64,000 bases of DNA from Lachnospiraceae bacterium (GTDB taxonomy: Bacteria > Bacillota > Clostridia > Lachnospirales > Lachnospiraceae): the NCBI GenBank assembly GCA_015057555.1, contig SVEC01000013.1, positions 1-64,000 on the forward strand, read 5' to 3'. The position numbers were made by a program, and so were the translations under genes. The notes beneath the pieces are model-generated. The model saw nothing but the letters and a program-made list of their open reading frames with translations, had not been told where the DNA came from and made no database searches. Positions 1 to 7,994 of the stretch are shown here, piece after piece. The number at the start of each line of letters is the position of its first letter. Within the stretch, counting starts at the first letter, position 1.

Positions 1-8
1 GAACCACA

Positions 9-443
9 ATGAAGAGCTTTATGGCAAGCCCATCAAACATTGAAAGAAAGTGGTATGTAGTTGATGCTACAGGACATACATTAGGTCGTTTATCATCAGA
101 GATAGCTAGCATTTTAAGAGGAAAGAACAAGCCTACATTCACACCACACATTGACACAGGTGATTATGTAGTAGTAGTTAATGCTGATAAGATTAAGGTA
201 ACTGGTAAGAAGATGGCACAGAAGATTTACTACCATCACTCAGATTACGTTGGAGGCATGAAGGAGCAGACTCTCGCAGAGAAGCTCGCAAAGAAGCCAG
301 AAGATGTTATTTACCTTGCAGTTAAGGGAATGCTTCCAAAGGGACCACTTGGAAGACAGATGATCAAGAAGCTTCACGTATACGCTGGCCCAGAGCACAA
401 GCAGCAGGCACAGAAGCCAGAAGCTTTAGAGATTAAGTATTAA
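9..443 (+). CDS. rplM: 50S ribosomal protein L13
   Basis: L13 is an early-assembling protein of the large ribosomal subunit that binds 23S rRNA. The 144-residue product has the usual family length and the hallmark stretches '[15 protein letters not shown]', '[11 protein letters not shown]' and '[12 protein letters not shown]'. The chosen start gives the extended 'MKSFMAS' N-terminus common in Clostridia. A second ATG four codons in is possible, and the ribosome binding site lies outside the window. It is followed 17 bases later by rpsI, the near-universal rplM-rpsI operon, so the promoter is upstream of the window. Confidence 0.98.
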   Translation: MKSFMASPSNIERKWYVVDATGHTLGRLSSEIASILRGKNKPTFTPHIDTGDYVVVVNADKIKVTGKKMAQKIYYHHSDYVGGMKEQTLAEKLAKKPEDVIYLAVKGMLPKGPLGRQMIKKLHVYAGPEHKQQAQKPEALEIKY

Positions 444-460
444 TAAGGGAGGAAACATTC

Positions 461-856
461 GTGGCTAAGAGTACAAGATTTTACGGAACAGGTAGAAGAA
501 AAAGCAGTATAGCAAGAGTTTATCTCGTACCAGGAACTGGTAAGATAACTATCAATAAGAAGGACATGGACGAGTACTTCGGTTTAAATACACTTAAGGT
601 AATCGTTCAGCAGCCATTTGTAGCTACAGGCACAACTGGAAAGTATGACGCTCTTATTAAGGTACACGGCGGTGGATTCACTGGTCAGGCTGGTGCAATC
701 AGACACGGTATCTCAAGAGCTTTATTAGAGGCTGATAAGGAGTTCAGACCTGCACTTAAGAAGGCTGGTTACTTAACAAGAGATCCTCGTATGAAGGAGA
801 GAAAGAAGTACGGTCTCAAGGCAGCAAGAAGAGCACCACAGTTCAGCAAGAGATAG
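461..856 (+). CDS. rpsI: 30S ribosomal protein S9
   Basis: S9 is a small-subunit protein whose C-terminal tail reaches the P-site tRNA. The 131-residue product shows '[14 protein letters not shown]' at the N-terminus, '[21 protein letters not shown]' in the middle and the basic tail ending 'SKR' typical of S9. Translation starts at a GTG preceded by AAGGGAGG. It is cotranscribed with rplM, and a strong intrinsic terminator 30 bases after the stop closes the ribosomal operon. Confidence 0.98.
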   Translation: MAKSTRFYGTGRRKSSIARVYLVPGTGKITINKKDMDEYFGLNTLKVIVQQPFVATGTTGKYDALIKVHGGGFTGQAGAIRHGISRALLEADKEFRPALKKAGYLTRDPRMKERKKYGLKAARRAPQFSKR

Positions 857-885
857 GATTATCTGCGGAATGCGGATGCAAAAAA

Positions 886-923
886 GAGTCAGAACGAATT
901 TATTCGTATCTGGCTCTTTTTTT
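886..923 (+). terminator. Intrinsic terminator of rplM-rpsI
   Basis: GAGTCAGAACGAAT pairs with ATTCGT-A-TCTGGCTC across a two-base loop (one bulge, one G-T pair) and runs into seven T residues. It directly follows rpsI. Confidence 0.92.
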
Positions 924-1364
924 GTGTCTGCGATTCCATAGGAATCTATAGATGACCGACTTGGAGCGAAGCGGAAAGGAGGCAGCTCGGGCATCGCAGA
1001 TATAACGGGGGAAGAATTAAAAAATTATAATTAATCAGTATATGAAGATGTCAAATCATAAATTCTAAGTGTTCGAATTTGAACACTTTAGACAGCTAGA
1101 AATATTATATAATTTTGTGTATATAGCAACACTTGGAGAAAAAATAATTACTCTGGTGGAAAAATGTCGTAAAATAGTCGGTTTTCAATATGGATTCTAG
1201 GCTATATTTGAGTAACTAGTTGAGATGGCATAAATGTAGTAGATATTAAGAATTAAAGAAAAAGTAAAAATATGTACTTTTTCGGGAATAATAGATTTTT
1301 CGACAGCATTTTCATCTAAAATGTGTACAAAGTATTATTACCATATAAGAGAGGAGGGATAACT
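924..1364. other. Gene-free junction between ribosomal operon and defence island
   Basis: No convincing gene lies in these 440 bases. The first 80 bases are GC-rich for this genome and are flanked by an inverted repeat, TCTGCGAT (927-934) and ATCGCAGA (993-1000), which could fold a small structure. The rest is very AT-rich. It contains a palindrome with arms AAGTGTTC and GAACACTT (1067-1088) and a weak hairpin AAAAAGTA/TACTTTTT (1259-1282). The abrupt composition change at about 1000 fits the edge of an inserted island, but no target-site duplication is visible. Confidence 0.5.
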
Positions 1365-1547
1365 ATGTTATACATAAGTAAAGAAGAATATGAGCTTATG
1401 GAGTATAAGTCTAAATTTATTCATAATATAAATGATAGTTTACAAAATTATTATAATTTATCATGTATAAATAAAAATAATGTTAAGCCATTTATATTTA
1501 AAACATTATTGGGTTTTATGCTTATAATAAGTTCTAGAACTTATTAG
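1365..1547 (+). CDS. Small hypothetical protein (60 aa)
   Basis: I do not recognise this product. The ATG at 1365 is preceded by GAGGAGGGA at good spacing, whereas the longer track start at 1323 lacks a ribosome binding site. The 60-residue protein begins 'MLYISKEEYELMEYK', is rich in Asn, Tyr and Lys, and ends in a hydrophobic stretch 'LLGFMLII', so membrane association is possible. A terminator follows six bases after the stop, so it is a monocistronic unit ahead of the restriction-modification operon. A conserved role is unproven. Confidence 0.5.
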   Translation: MLYISKEEYELMEYKSKFIHNINDSLQNYYNLSCINKNNVKPFIFKTLLGFMLIISSRTY

Positions 1548-1552
1548 ATAAA

Positions 1553-1588
1553 ACGGAGAGTAAATTGAAATATTTACTCTCCGTTTTT
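1553..1588 (+). terminator. Intrinsic terminator after small ORF
   Basis: A 13-bp perfect stem, ACGGAGAGTAAAT with ATTTACTCTCCGT, is followed by TTTT. It insulates the small upstream gene from the restriction-modification operon. Confidence 0.85.
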
Positions 1589-1610
1589 GTAAATATTCAA
1601 AATGAAGTTG

Positions 1611-1656
1611 AATTATTCAAAACTAATTTGAATAATTTAATAATGACTGGTATAAT
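1611..1656 (+). promoter_or_regulatory. Controller-gene promoter with overlapping palindromic operator
   Basis: A SigA-type promoter TTGAAT (1628-1633), 17-bp spacer, TATAAT (1651-1656) precedes the XRE controller gene. A perfect 11-bp inverted repeat, AATTATTCAAA (1611-1621) and TTTGAATAATT (1627-1637), overlaps the -35 box, and a third half-site AAATATTCAAA lies at 1591-1601. Restriction-modification controllers classically bind such paired sites on their own promoter, so autoregulation is inferred. Confidence 0.75.
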
Positions 1657-1693
1657 CATAATATACAATTTTTATATTAGTGAGGTTTAATAT

Positions 1694-1900
1694 ATGACAG
1701 TAAGCTATAATAAACTATGGAAAAAGTTGATTGACAACAACATGATGAAAAAGGATTTAAGAGAAGCAGCAGGTGTTACAACCAATGTTATGGCAAAAAT
1801 GGGAAAAAACGAACATGTTTCAACAGAAGTGTTATGTAAAATTTGTGAAGTGTTGAATTGTGAGATAGATGATATTATTGATATAAAAAAAGAGTACTGA
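1694..1900 (+). CDS. XRE/Cro-type transcriptional regulator, probable R-M controller
   Basis: This 68-residue protein is a stand-alone helix-turn-helix of the Cro/YozG-like type. The segment 'MMKKDLREAAGVTTNVMAKMGKNEHVS' corresponds to helices 2-4, and 'ICEVLNCEIDDIIDI' closes the fold. Small regulators of this sort commonly sit just ahead of cytosine methyltransferase genes and act as controllers that delay or balance nuclease expression. Here the gene precedes the methyltransferase by 59 bases, and its promoter overlaps a perfect palindrome. The DNA-binding fold is secure; the controller role is inferred from position and operator. Confidence 0.85.
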   Translation: MTVSYNKLWKKLIDNNMMKKDLREAAGVTTNVMAKMGKNEHVSTEVLCKICEVLNCEIDDIIDIKKEY

Positions 1901-1959
1901 TTATAGGTCGTATTAAAAGATATAATTATAATAAATATTTAAAGAAGATGAGGTAGGAT

Positions 1960-2967
1960 ATGTTTACAACAATAGAGTTATTTGCAGGAGCTGGTGGATT
2001 GGCGTTAGGAGTAGAAAAGGCAGGATTTAATACACTTGGGCTCGTAGAATTTGATAAGGATGCCTGTGATACATTAAGAAAAAATAGACCTGAATGGAAT
2101 GTAATATGTGATGATATAGCTAATATATCTGGGCAGGATTTGGAGAAGCTGTTTGGCGTTAAGAAAAGAGAACTAGATTTATTATCAGGTGGTGCCCCAT
2201 GTCAAGCTTTCTCTTATGCAGGAAAAAGATTAGGATTAGAAGATGCTAGAGGTACTTTGTTTTATCATTATGCAATGTTTCTAGAAAAATTACAGCCTAA
2301 AATGTTCTTGTTTGAAAATGTAAAAGGCCTATTAACACATGATAGAGGAAAAACATATGCGACAATACTGGGCATTTTCAAAAAAGCAGGTTATGAGATA
2401 CAAAAGGATGTATTAAATGCATGGGATTTTGGCGTTGCACAAAAAAGAGAAAGATTGATTACAATAGGTATTAGAAATGATTTAGTTGGAAAGATTAATT
2501 TTTCATTTCCAGAGGTTCATAAATATAAACCTGTGTTAAGGGATGTGTTGCAAAACGTTCCACAAAGCATAGGAGTTCCTTACGGTGAGACTAAAAGAAA
2601 AATATTTGAATTAGTTCCAGCAGGAGGATATTGGAGAGATATTGACCCTGAGATAGCAAAATCTTATATGAAGAGTTGTTGGAATATGGAAGGTGGAAGA
2701 ACTGGAATATTGCGTAGAATGAGCATGGACGAGCCATCGTTGACTGTATTAACATCACCATCTCAAAAACAGACAGAACGTTGCCATCCGTTAGAGGCAA
2801 GACCATTTACTGTTAGAGAAAATGCGAGATGCCAGAGCTTTCCTGATGAGTGGGAATTTTGTGGTAGTGTTATGTCACAGTACAAGCAGGTAGGTAATGC
2901 AGTACCAGTTAATTTGGCATATGAGGTGTCAAAGGAAATATATAAAGCATTGGAGGAAGAAAAATAA
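1960..2967 (+). CDS. DNA (cytosine-5-)-methyltransferase, type II R-M
   Basis: It transfers a methyl group from SAM to C5 of cytosine, protecting host DNA from the nuclease encoded next. The 335-residue protein carries the family motifs in order: motif I 'FAGAGGLALG' (8-17, SAM binding), motif IV 'GGAPCQAFS' with catalytic Cys81, motif VI 'ENVKGL' (119-124), motif VIII 'QKRERLITIGIR' (about 160-171) and motif X 'QVGNAVPVNLA' near residue 311. The region between motifs VIII and IX is the target-recognition segment. Its stop overlaps the start of the endonuclease gene (TAATG), indicating translational coupling. The partner's family suggests GGNCC-type specificity; the sequence alone cannot prove that. 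Confidence 0.95.
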   Translation: MFTTIELFAGAGGLALGVEKAGFNTLGLVEFDKDACDTLRKNRPEWNVICDDIANISGQDLEKLFGVKKRELDLLSGGAPCQAFSYAGKRLGLEDARGTLFYHYAMFLEKLQPKMFLFENVKGLLTHDRGKTYATILGIFKKAGYEIQKDVLNAWDFGVAQKRERLITIGIRNDLVGKINFSFPEVHKYKPVLRDVLQNVPQSIGVPYGETKRKIFELVPAGGYWRDIDPEIAKSYMKSCWNMEGGRTGILRRMSMDEPSLTVLTSPSQKQTERCHPLEARPFTVRENARCQSFPDEWEFCGSVMSQYKQVGNAVPVNLAYEVSKEIYKALEEEK

Positions 2968-3851
2968 TGGAGTGGAATTTGAAGTTTATATCTGAAGAAG
3001 ATTTTACAAAACATGTTAAGGCTACTATTGAAAAGTATGGTGAAAAACTTGAATCCTTTGATGTAAAGCGATTTAATAAAAACATAATTGACCCTATTAA
3101 GCTGATTTTTGATAAAACTGTATATCGTTCTACTTGGGATGAAATCGTGAGTAATGAAATATTCAGACAAAGAGATAAAGCTAATAACAATGACATTGGA
3201 TATTTTCATCAGAGAATATTTCAGTACATTACTAATTGCCGTGTTCCTGAAAATGGAAAAGAGGGAGGTTGGGATGTAATATACAATAATGATGATGGTG
3301 TGATTCTTCCAGGTGGAGATATGGTTTATAATATTTATGTAGAGATGAAAAATAAGCATAATACTATGAATTCAGCATCCGCTGGCAAGACATACATAAA
3401 AATGCAGAATCAATTATTGAAGGATGACGATTGCGCGTGTTTTCTTGTAGAAGCTATTGCTCAAAAGTCACAGAATATTAAATGGGAAACAACTGTTGAT
3501 AAGAATAAGGTATCTCATAGACGAATAAGAAGAGTGAGTTTGGATCAGTTTTATGCGCTGGTAACAGGTGAAGAAGATGCATTTTATCAAATGTGTATGG
3601 TGTTACCGGATATTATTGAAAAGGTTGTAAATAGTGGCGAAGGTATTAGTGTTCCAGAAGATACTGTATTAGATGAATTAAAAAATATAGCTACTCAGAT
3701 TGGCGAAGAATCAGAATCTCTGGCTATGGCAATGGCTGTTTATATGCTTGGATTTAATACTTACAATGGATTCAAGGATTATTTTAAAGGAGAAGATGTA
3801 CAAGATGATGCAATGCTAAAGAGATTGTATGCATATGCTAAACATTTGTAA
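2967..3851 (+). CDS. Eco47II/Sau96I-like type II restriction endonuclease
   Basis: The 294-residue protein resembles the Eco47II restriction endonuclease family (known members cut GGNCC) along its N-terminal two thirds: 'FISEEDFTKHV', 'NIIDPIKLIFDK', 'NEIFRQRDK.NNNDIGYFHQ' and 'NGKEGGWDV'. Likely PD-(D/E)XK residues are Asp103 in 'GGWDV' and Glu126/Lys128 in 'VEMKNKHNTMNS'. The start codon overlaps the methyltransferase stop, so the two are cotranscribed and coupled. It appears full length with no frameshift, so the system is probably active. The family assignment is from remembered motifs, and the recognition site is inferred. Confidence 0.82.
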   Translation: MEWNLKFISEEDFTKHVKATIEKYGEKLESFDVKRFNKNIIDPIKLIFDKTVYRSTWDEIVSNEIFRQRDKANNNDIGYFHQRIFQYITNCRVPENGKEGGWDVIYNNDDGVILPGGDMVYNIYVEMKNKHNTMNSASAGKTYIKMQNQLLKDDDCACFLVEAIAQKSQNIKWETTVDKNKVSHRRIRRVSLDQFYALVTGEEDAFYQMCMVLPDIIEKVVNSGEGISVPEDTVLDELKNIATQIGEESESLAMAMAVYMLGFNTYNGFKDYFKGEDVQDDAMLKRLYAYAKHL

Positions 3852-3920
3852 AGATCATGACATATATCAACTTAATGAAAGTAGATGATTGAATAATTTA
3901 GAATAAGGAGGGATTGTTAG

Positions 3921-4817
3921 ATGATAGACAAGAGCAAATTGATTTTACCAGTATATTTGAATGAGAACATAGTAATGGATATGTTAGCAATAATAGAAGA
4001 TGGTTTTTCTATGGTAAGTGAGATTAGTACTTCGTCCGTAGCTACTACAAATAAAAACGAAAAAGTAAATGCTACATTTGCAACAAGTGACTTATTGAGT
4101 AAACTGTTGAAGATTGAACTTGGGGCGGAATCAAATAAAAAATCGGAGGATGAAAATTCTACTAATAGTAAAACTGAAAAAATTCATACAAGTACATCAT
4201 TGTTGTCCAAATTTAGAAGTGAATTACTTGAACTGGGCTTAATGACAAGCACTTCTGATACAGGAGTAAACATTAATGAAATTGAAGCAGGCGATTTTAT
4301 TGAAGTGACAGGTGAGTTAATGAAAAATCCTATGGTAAATATCTTGGAAAAAGCAATAGATGTTTTTCGTATGGCTGATATTTTTTCTGACAAGCCTGAA
4401 TTGGGTTCAAAAAAGCAGACGTCAACAAAAAACACACAGGATGCAAAAATTGTTAAACAAATGAAAATGTTTTTAGATGAATTAAAAGTGACAGGAACAA
4501 TTGATTTTGTTATGAAAAATTGTAATAGTACAATTGTACTCTCAGCACAAGAACAGTATTTACAGAATGATAATATTTCTGAATTGCTTGGTGGAAAGTT
4601 TAAGGTGCTAGGTAAGGTTATCAAGGTTTGCAAACAGAGTGGGGATAGTATTAATTTATTGCGAAAAACAACATTAGATGTATTAAAAGATGAAGAATTA
4701 AAAACATTTACAGAAATTTTTGAAAATGCAGAATTAAAAAAGTTCAACTTGCCAGATGTAGAAGTAAAAATTGAAGCACCTGCAGCTATTGTAATTCCGA
4801 TTGCGATATATGTTTAA
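3921..4817 (+). CDS. DUF6414-like protein of the defence island
   Basis: The 298-residue product begins 'LILPVYLNENIVMDMLAIIEDGFS'. This opening resembles the family I know as DUF6414, proteins of unknown function frequently found in defence neighbourhoods; I could not search for it. Residues 50-95 are Ser/Thr/Lys-rich and low complexity. The middle has 'IEAGDFIEVTGELMKNP', and 'GGKFKVLGKVIKV' near 220 looks like a small beta-rich domain. No membrane segment or enzymatic motif is visible. It has its own AAGGAGG site, lies 69 bases after the endonuclease gene and is followed 28 bases later by the kinase gene. The three probably belong to one island and perhaps one transcript. Function unknown. 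Confidence 0.6.
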   Translation: MIDKSKLILPVYLNENIVMDMLAIIEDGFSMVSEISTSSVATTNKNEKVNATFATSDLLSKLLKIELGAESNKKSEDENSTNSKTEKIHTSTSLLSKFRSELLELGLMTSTSDTGVNINEIEAGDFIEVTGELMKNPMVNILEKAIDVFRMADIFSDKPELGSKKQTSTKNTQDAKIVKQMKMFLDELKVTGTIDFVMKNCNSTIVLSAQEQYLQNDNISELLGGKFKVLGKVIKVCKQSGDSINLLRKTTLDVLKDEELKTFTEIFENAELKKFNLPDVEVKIEAPAAIVIPIAIYV

Positions 4818-4845
4818 ACTCTTTTTGAAATGTGTTTGAAAGTGG

Positions 4846-6363
4846 GTGATAGAGTTGATTAGTGAAGATTCCTTGAAAAAGATTTCGCATATTTTTTGTG
4901 GAGATGAAGGAGATTTATATACATATAAAGGCGGACCAAAATTGGTTGAGTTTTTTAATAAATATTATGGTTCTAATGACAAATATGGACAAGGTTTTCC
5001 GTCGCGTTGGGTATATGTGTATGATAAGCTTGTACTATTGATCAACAGTAACCATTTTGATGGCTTTTTGGATATCATATTGAGTAAACAGTATTTGGTG
5101 GCAGAACAATCAATTACACAAGTTGAGGCTGCCGAAAAGATTGAAGTTATTTGGAGAGCGTTAAACAAAATTGTTGAGAGGGATCAATATAAAATTACTA
5201 CTAACAATGGTAAATATTATTTGGTAAGAGAAAGTGATGATTTAGTGCTTGTTGGGAGTGGCGGTTTTGCTAATGTATATCGCCAGAAATCAACTGGCGT
5301 TATTATAAAAAAACTTAAAGATGATTTTTTGACAGATAAAGGTATAAGGAGTAGGTTCAAAAGGGAGTACAATATCACAAAGTCGCTCCAAGGAACATTT
5401 GGAATCATTGATGTTTATGCATTTGATGAAGACGTGTGCTCGTATACAATGGAGCCGGCAGAAACAACATTAGAAAAATATATTAAAAACAATGATGTTT
5501 CTGAACAAATCAAAATCACATGTATTCGACAGATTTTACGTGTAATGACAGAAGTACATAATAGAGATATAATTCATAGAGATTTAAGTCCGAATAATAT
5601 TTTTATTATAGCAGGAGTGATAAAGATAGCTGATTTTGGATTGGGAAAAGATCTTAATGTGTTTACTTCTCATCAAACTATCCATACAAAGGCTATGGGA
5701 CAATACTATTATTGTGCACCTGAACAATTTATGATGTTACGTGAAGGCGACAAACGAAGTGATGTATATTCATTGGGTAGAGTAATCAATTATGTTATGA
5801 CTAAAGATCCTAGAAATTCACATCATGCATTTAGAAGTGTTTCTGAAAAGGCAACTAATGGAGATGCGGCTTATCGTTATGCTGATGCAGGTCAGCTGTC
5901 AATTTTTTTTGAGAAAGCTGTGACATATAGAAATCAAGCAGAGAATCAAGAAAGAATTGATTCGAAAATTAAAAGTAGAAAATTTGATGATGAGATAGAG
6001 AGTTATATATATAATCTAACAAATGAGGAAATTGCAAAAAGGATGCGATCGTATACAAATGGATTTTCGGATATGCTATTCCAATTTATGAAGCTGGATG
6101 ATTCGCATGCAGAGTTTGTAATTCAAAGTATAGATAAAGCGTACCAAATTGTAGGTGGACGAAGTTTTGAAGCATATGATGTGTATGCAATATTTGCAAA
6201 AAGAGTTTTAGAGGGTAAGTTTACATTTGTTGTAAAAGAGATTGCTGCAAATATTCTTAGATATGTTGCGTGGGATGTTAATAGATTTAGCGCCCAACAT
6301 ATGGTAGAAGAAATTATTGATGAGGGGATAGATCCTATGCTGGTGGACATTATTAGTAGTTAA
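4846..6363 (+). CDS. Eukaryotic-type Ser/Thr protein kinase with N-terminal accessory domain
   Basis: The kinase domain covers about residues 130-390: glycine loop 'VGSGGFANVY' (136-145), Lys155/156 in 'VIIKKL', catalytic loop 'HRDLSPNN' (244-251), 'ADFGLGK' (262-268) and 'APEQF'. All residues needed for phosphotransfer are present. The first 120 residues ('GPKLVEFFNKYYG', 'GQGFPSRWVYVYDKL') resemble an N-terminal module I associate with AbiJ-type and other phage-defence proteins; this is recollection, not a search. There is no PASTA region or membrane segment, unlike housekeeping PrkC kinases. Translation starts at GTG 4846 or, with a better-placed GGGTGA, at TTG 4855. Proximity to restriction-modification genes suggests an anti-phage role. 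Confidence 0.82.
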   Translation: MIELISEDSLKKISHIFCGDEGDLYTYKGGPKLVEFFNKYYGSNDKYGQGFPSRWVYVYDKLVLLINSNHFDGFLDIILSKQYLVAEQSITQVEAAEKIEVIWRALNKIVERDQYKITTNNGKYYLVRESDDLVLVGSGGFANVYRQKSTGVIIKKLKDDFLTDKGIRSRFKREYNITKSLQGTFGIIDVYAFDEDVCSYTMEPAETTLEKYIKNNDVSEQIKITCIRQILRVMTEVHNRDIIHRDLSPNNIFIIAGVIKIADFGLGKDLNVFTSHQTIHTKAMGQYYYCAPEQFMMLREGDKRSDVYSLGRVINYVMTKDPRNSHHAFRSVSEKATNGDAAYRYADAGQLSIFFEKAVTYRNQAENQERIDSKIKSRKFDDEIESYIYNLTNEEIAKRMRSYTNGFSDMLFQFMKLDDSHAEFVIQSIDKAYQIVGGRSFEAYDVYAIFAKRVLEGKFTFVVKEIAANILRYVAWDVNRFSAQHMVEEIIDEGIDPMLVDIISS

Positions 6364-6515
6364 TTTTGGAGACAAGTGAACCACTAATTAATCATTATAC
6401 AAGAAGTACTACCCCCTCAACCCCCAGTTGAATCCTCACCCCAAACTCCCTCATCCGGTTATTGCCCCACATCCATTTACTAAGCTATTATAAAGAAAAA
6501 AGGTTGGTGATTAAT
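6364..6515. other. C-rich spacer at the island edge
   Basis: This spacer contains an unusual run of C tracts (about 6410-6475; 'CCCCCTC', 'CCCCCAG', 'CACCCC') unlike the AT-rich sequence on either side. No gene, terminator or riboswitch I know is recognisable. It may mark the downstream boundary of the defence island or an untranslated leader of the next gene. Confidence 0.35.
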
Positions 6516-7766
6516 ATGCTTAACAGTATAAAAATTGGAAACTTTATAATGGCAAAGCGAAAGTCTTTAGGGATGACACAGCAACAGCTGGCGGACAAGC
6601 TAAATGTTTCATTTCAGGCAATCTCCAAGTGGGAGTGTGGAACAACATATCCAAATATTGAGATATTAAGGGACTTAGCTACTATTCTAGAAGTGTCAGT
6701 GGACGAAATTTTATCAGGAAGTGAAAAGGAAGTGGAAGGCCTATCATATAGCAAAGCGGGAATTGATATTACCTATACAGATACTATCAAAAAAGAGATG
6801 TCCAAGCACCTAGAAACCAAGGATAATCGTGTCCTAAATGGTTTAGGTCCATTTGCATCCTTGTATGATATTAAGTTCCCTAATATTGAGAATCCTGTGT
6901 TGGTATTAAAATCGGAAGAGCCAGGCTCCAAGCAAAAGCTTGCTATGGAGTATGGATACACCGAATCCATTTGTCACGATATGATTAACCATCTGGTGAA
7001 TGACATAGTGGTTATGGGGGCGAAGCCTCTGGCAGTATTAGATACCATAGTCTGTGGAAATGCAGAGAAAGACACCATCAGTGCATTGGTAAAAGGTGTA
7101 TCAGATGCCTGCAAGGAAAATGAATGTTCTTTGGTAGGTGGAGAGACATCCATCCAACCACTTGTTGTAGAATCAGGAGTATATGTTCTTACATCTAGCA
7201 TCGCAGGTATTGTTGAAAAGTCCAAGGTTATAGACGGCTCTGCAATTAAGGAAGGAGATGCTGTTTTAGCTATTGCCTCAAATGGACTACATACAAATGG
7301 ATACTCCCTAGTGCGATTACTTATGGATAAGATGCCACAGATTAAGCTGGATAAGATAGATGGATTAACATTTATAGAGCAGATTATGAAGCCACACACA
7401 CCATATTACAAATCAATCAAGGGCTTGCTTGGTGGAGAACTTATTCATGGTATGGCTCATATTACAGGTGGTGGAATAGAAGGAAATCTCTGTAGAATTA
7501 TTCCGGATGGTCTCAGTGCTAAGATTGATTTGTCCAAGATAAAAACATTAAATATATTTAAGTATATCAAACATAATGGCAATATAAGTGATGAAGAGAT
7601 GCTGCGAACCTTTAACTGTGGAGTAGGCTTCAATGTTGTGGTAGCCCAGAAAGTTAAAGCGCAGGTCATAGAGCATATAAGTAAGTTTTATGATTGCTAT
7701 GAGATTGGAACCATAGAAAAGGGAGATAGGAAGGTAGAATTTGAGAACAAGATATATTGGTTGTAG
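6516..7766 (+). CDS. XRE helix-turn-helix fused to a PurM-like (AIR synthase) domain
   Basis: Residues 5-68 form an XRE helix-turn-helix ('MTQQQLADKLNVSFQAISKWECGTTYP'). Residues 75-416 resemble AIR synthetase (PurM): 'AGIDITYTDTIKK', 'LNGLGPFASLYD', 'INHLVNDIVVMGAKPLAVLD', 'CSLVGGETS' and 'AIASNGLHTNGYSLVR'. PurM closes the imidazole ring in purine synthesis. However, the usual 'DGVGTK' is replaced by 'EEPGSK' and 'GGETAEMPG' by 'GGETSIQPL', so catalysis is doubtful. I infer a regulator whose PurM-like part senses a nucleotide or purine intermediate, or a divergent enzyme. The start at 6516 is chosen because GGTGA lies 5 bases upstream; the track start at 6462 sits in C-rich non-coding sequence. 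Confidence 0.82.
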   Translation: MLNSIKIGNFIMAKRKSLGMTQQQLADKLNVSFQAISKWECGTTYPNIEILRDLATILEVSVDEILSGSEKEVEGLSYSKAGIDITYTDTIKKEMSKHLETKDNRVLNGLGPFASLYDIKFPNIENPVLVLKSEEPGSKQKLAMEYGYTESICHDMINHLVNDIVVMGAKPLAVLDTIVCGNAEKDTISALVKGVSDACKENECSLVGGETSIQPLVVESGVYVLTSSIAGIVEKSKVIDGSAIKEGDAVLAIASNGLHTNGYSLVRLLMDKMPQIKLDKIDGLTFIEQIMKPHTPYYKSIKGLLGGELIHGMAHITGGGIEGNLCRIIPDGLSAKIDLSKIKTLNIFKYIKHNGNISDEEMLRTFNCGVGFNVVVAQKVKAQVIEHISKFYDCYEIGTIEKGDRKVEFENKIYWL

Positions 7767-7801
7767 TTCTGTAAAATTCAAAAATAATATTTTCGAATGC
7801 A

Positions 7802-7833
7802 TTGACAAATATTGATTGTTCATATACTATAAT
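7802..7833 (+). promoter_or_regulatory. Promoter of the type III toxin-antitoxin locus
   Basis: A consensus TTGACA (7802-7807) is followed by overlapping -10 candidates: TATACT (7823-7828) and TATAAT (7828-7833). Spacing to either is not ideal (15 or 20 bp). It lies about 25-30 bases before the first antitoxin repeat, where a type III antitoxin RNA should start. Confidence 0.6.
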
Positions 7834-7855
7834 TATAGAAACATTAGTTTCTATT

Positions 7856-7950
7856 GAGGCGTTTGTCAGAATAGCCTGGCTAAATAAAAACTGAAGAAAT
7901 TGTGAGGGGTTCGTCAGATGTACCTGTCTAAAAAAAGCTGAAGATATTGT
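7856..7950 (+). ncRNA. Type III antitoxin RNA, two tandem repeats (CptI-like)
   Basis: Two imperfect direct repeats of 48 and 47 bases (7856-7903 and 7904-7950) share GAGG.GTT.GTCAGA, .CCTG.CTAAA and CTGAAGA.ATTGT. They are followed at once by a terminator and then the toxin gene. This promoter, RNA repeats, leaky terminator, RNase order is diagnostic of type III systems. There the toxin cuts the repeat RNA into units that fold as pseudoknots and inhibit it. Two repeats of roughly 45 bases match the CptIN family known from Eubacterium rectale. The repeats diverge in the middle, so cleavage boundaries are estimates. Confidence 0.8.
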
Positions 7951-7956
7951 TTGATG

Positions 7957-7981
7957 AGGGAACCTTATGGTTCCCTTTTTT
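7957..7981 (+). terminator. Attenuating terminator between antitoxin RNA and toxin gene
   Basis: AGGGAACC-TTAT-GGTTCCCT is followed by a T-run. In type III loci this hairpin terminates most transcripts and keeps antitoxin RNA in excess over toxin mRNA. Confidence 0.9.
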
Positions 7982-7994
7982 ACTAGGAGGAGAA

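Noticed and set aside
924-1000. GC-rich patch after rpsI considered as a tRNA
   Set aside because: No cloverleaf, anticodon arm or T-loop sequence can be formed.
2763-3359. 198-residue minus-strand ORF across the methyltransferase/endonuclease junction
   Set aside because: It is antisense to two well-supported genes, has no ribosome binding site and has a composition typical of a shadow frame.
4184-4747. 187-residue minus-strand ORF opposite the DUF6414-like gene
   Set aside because: Shadow of the plus-strand gene, which has a proper ribosome binding site and neighbours in the same direction.
7856-7950. Tandem repeats considered as a mini CRISPR array
   Set aside because: There are only two adjoining units with no spacers, followed by a terminator and a ToxN-like gene; no cas genes. 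Type III antitoxin explains them better.
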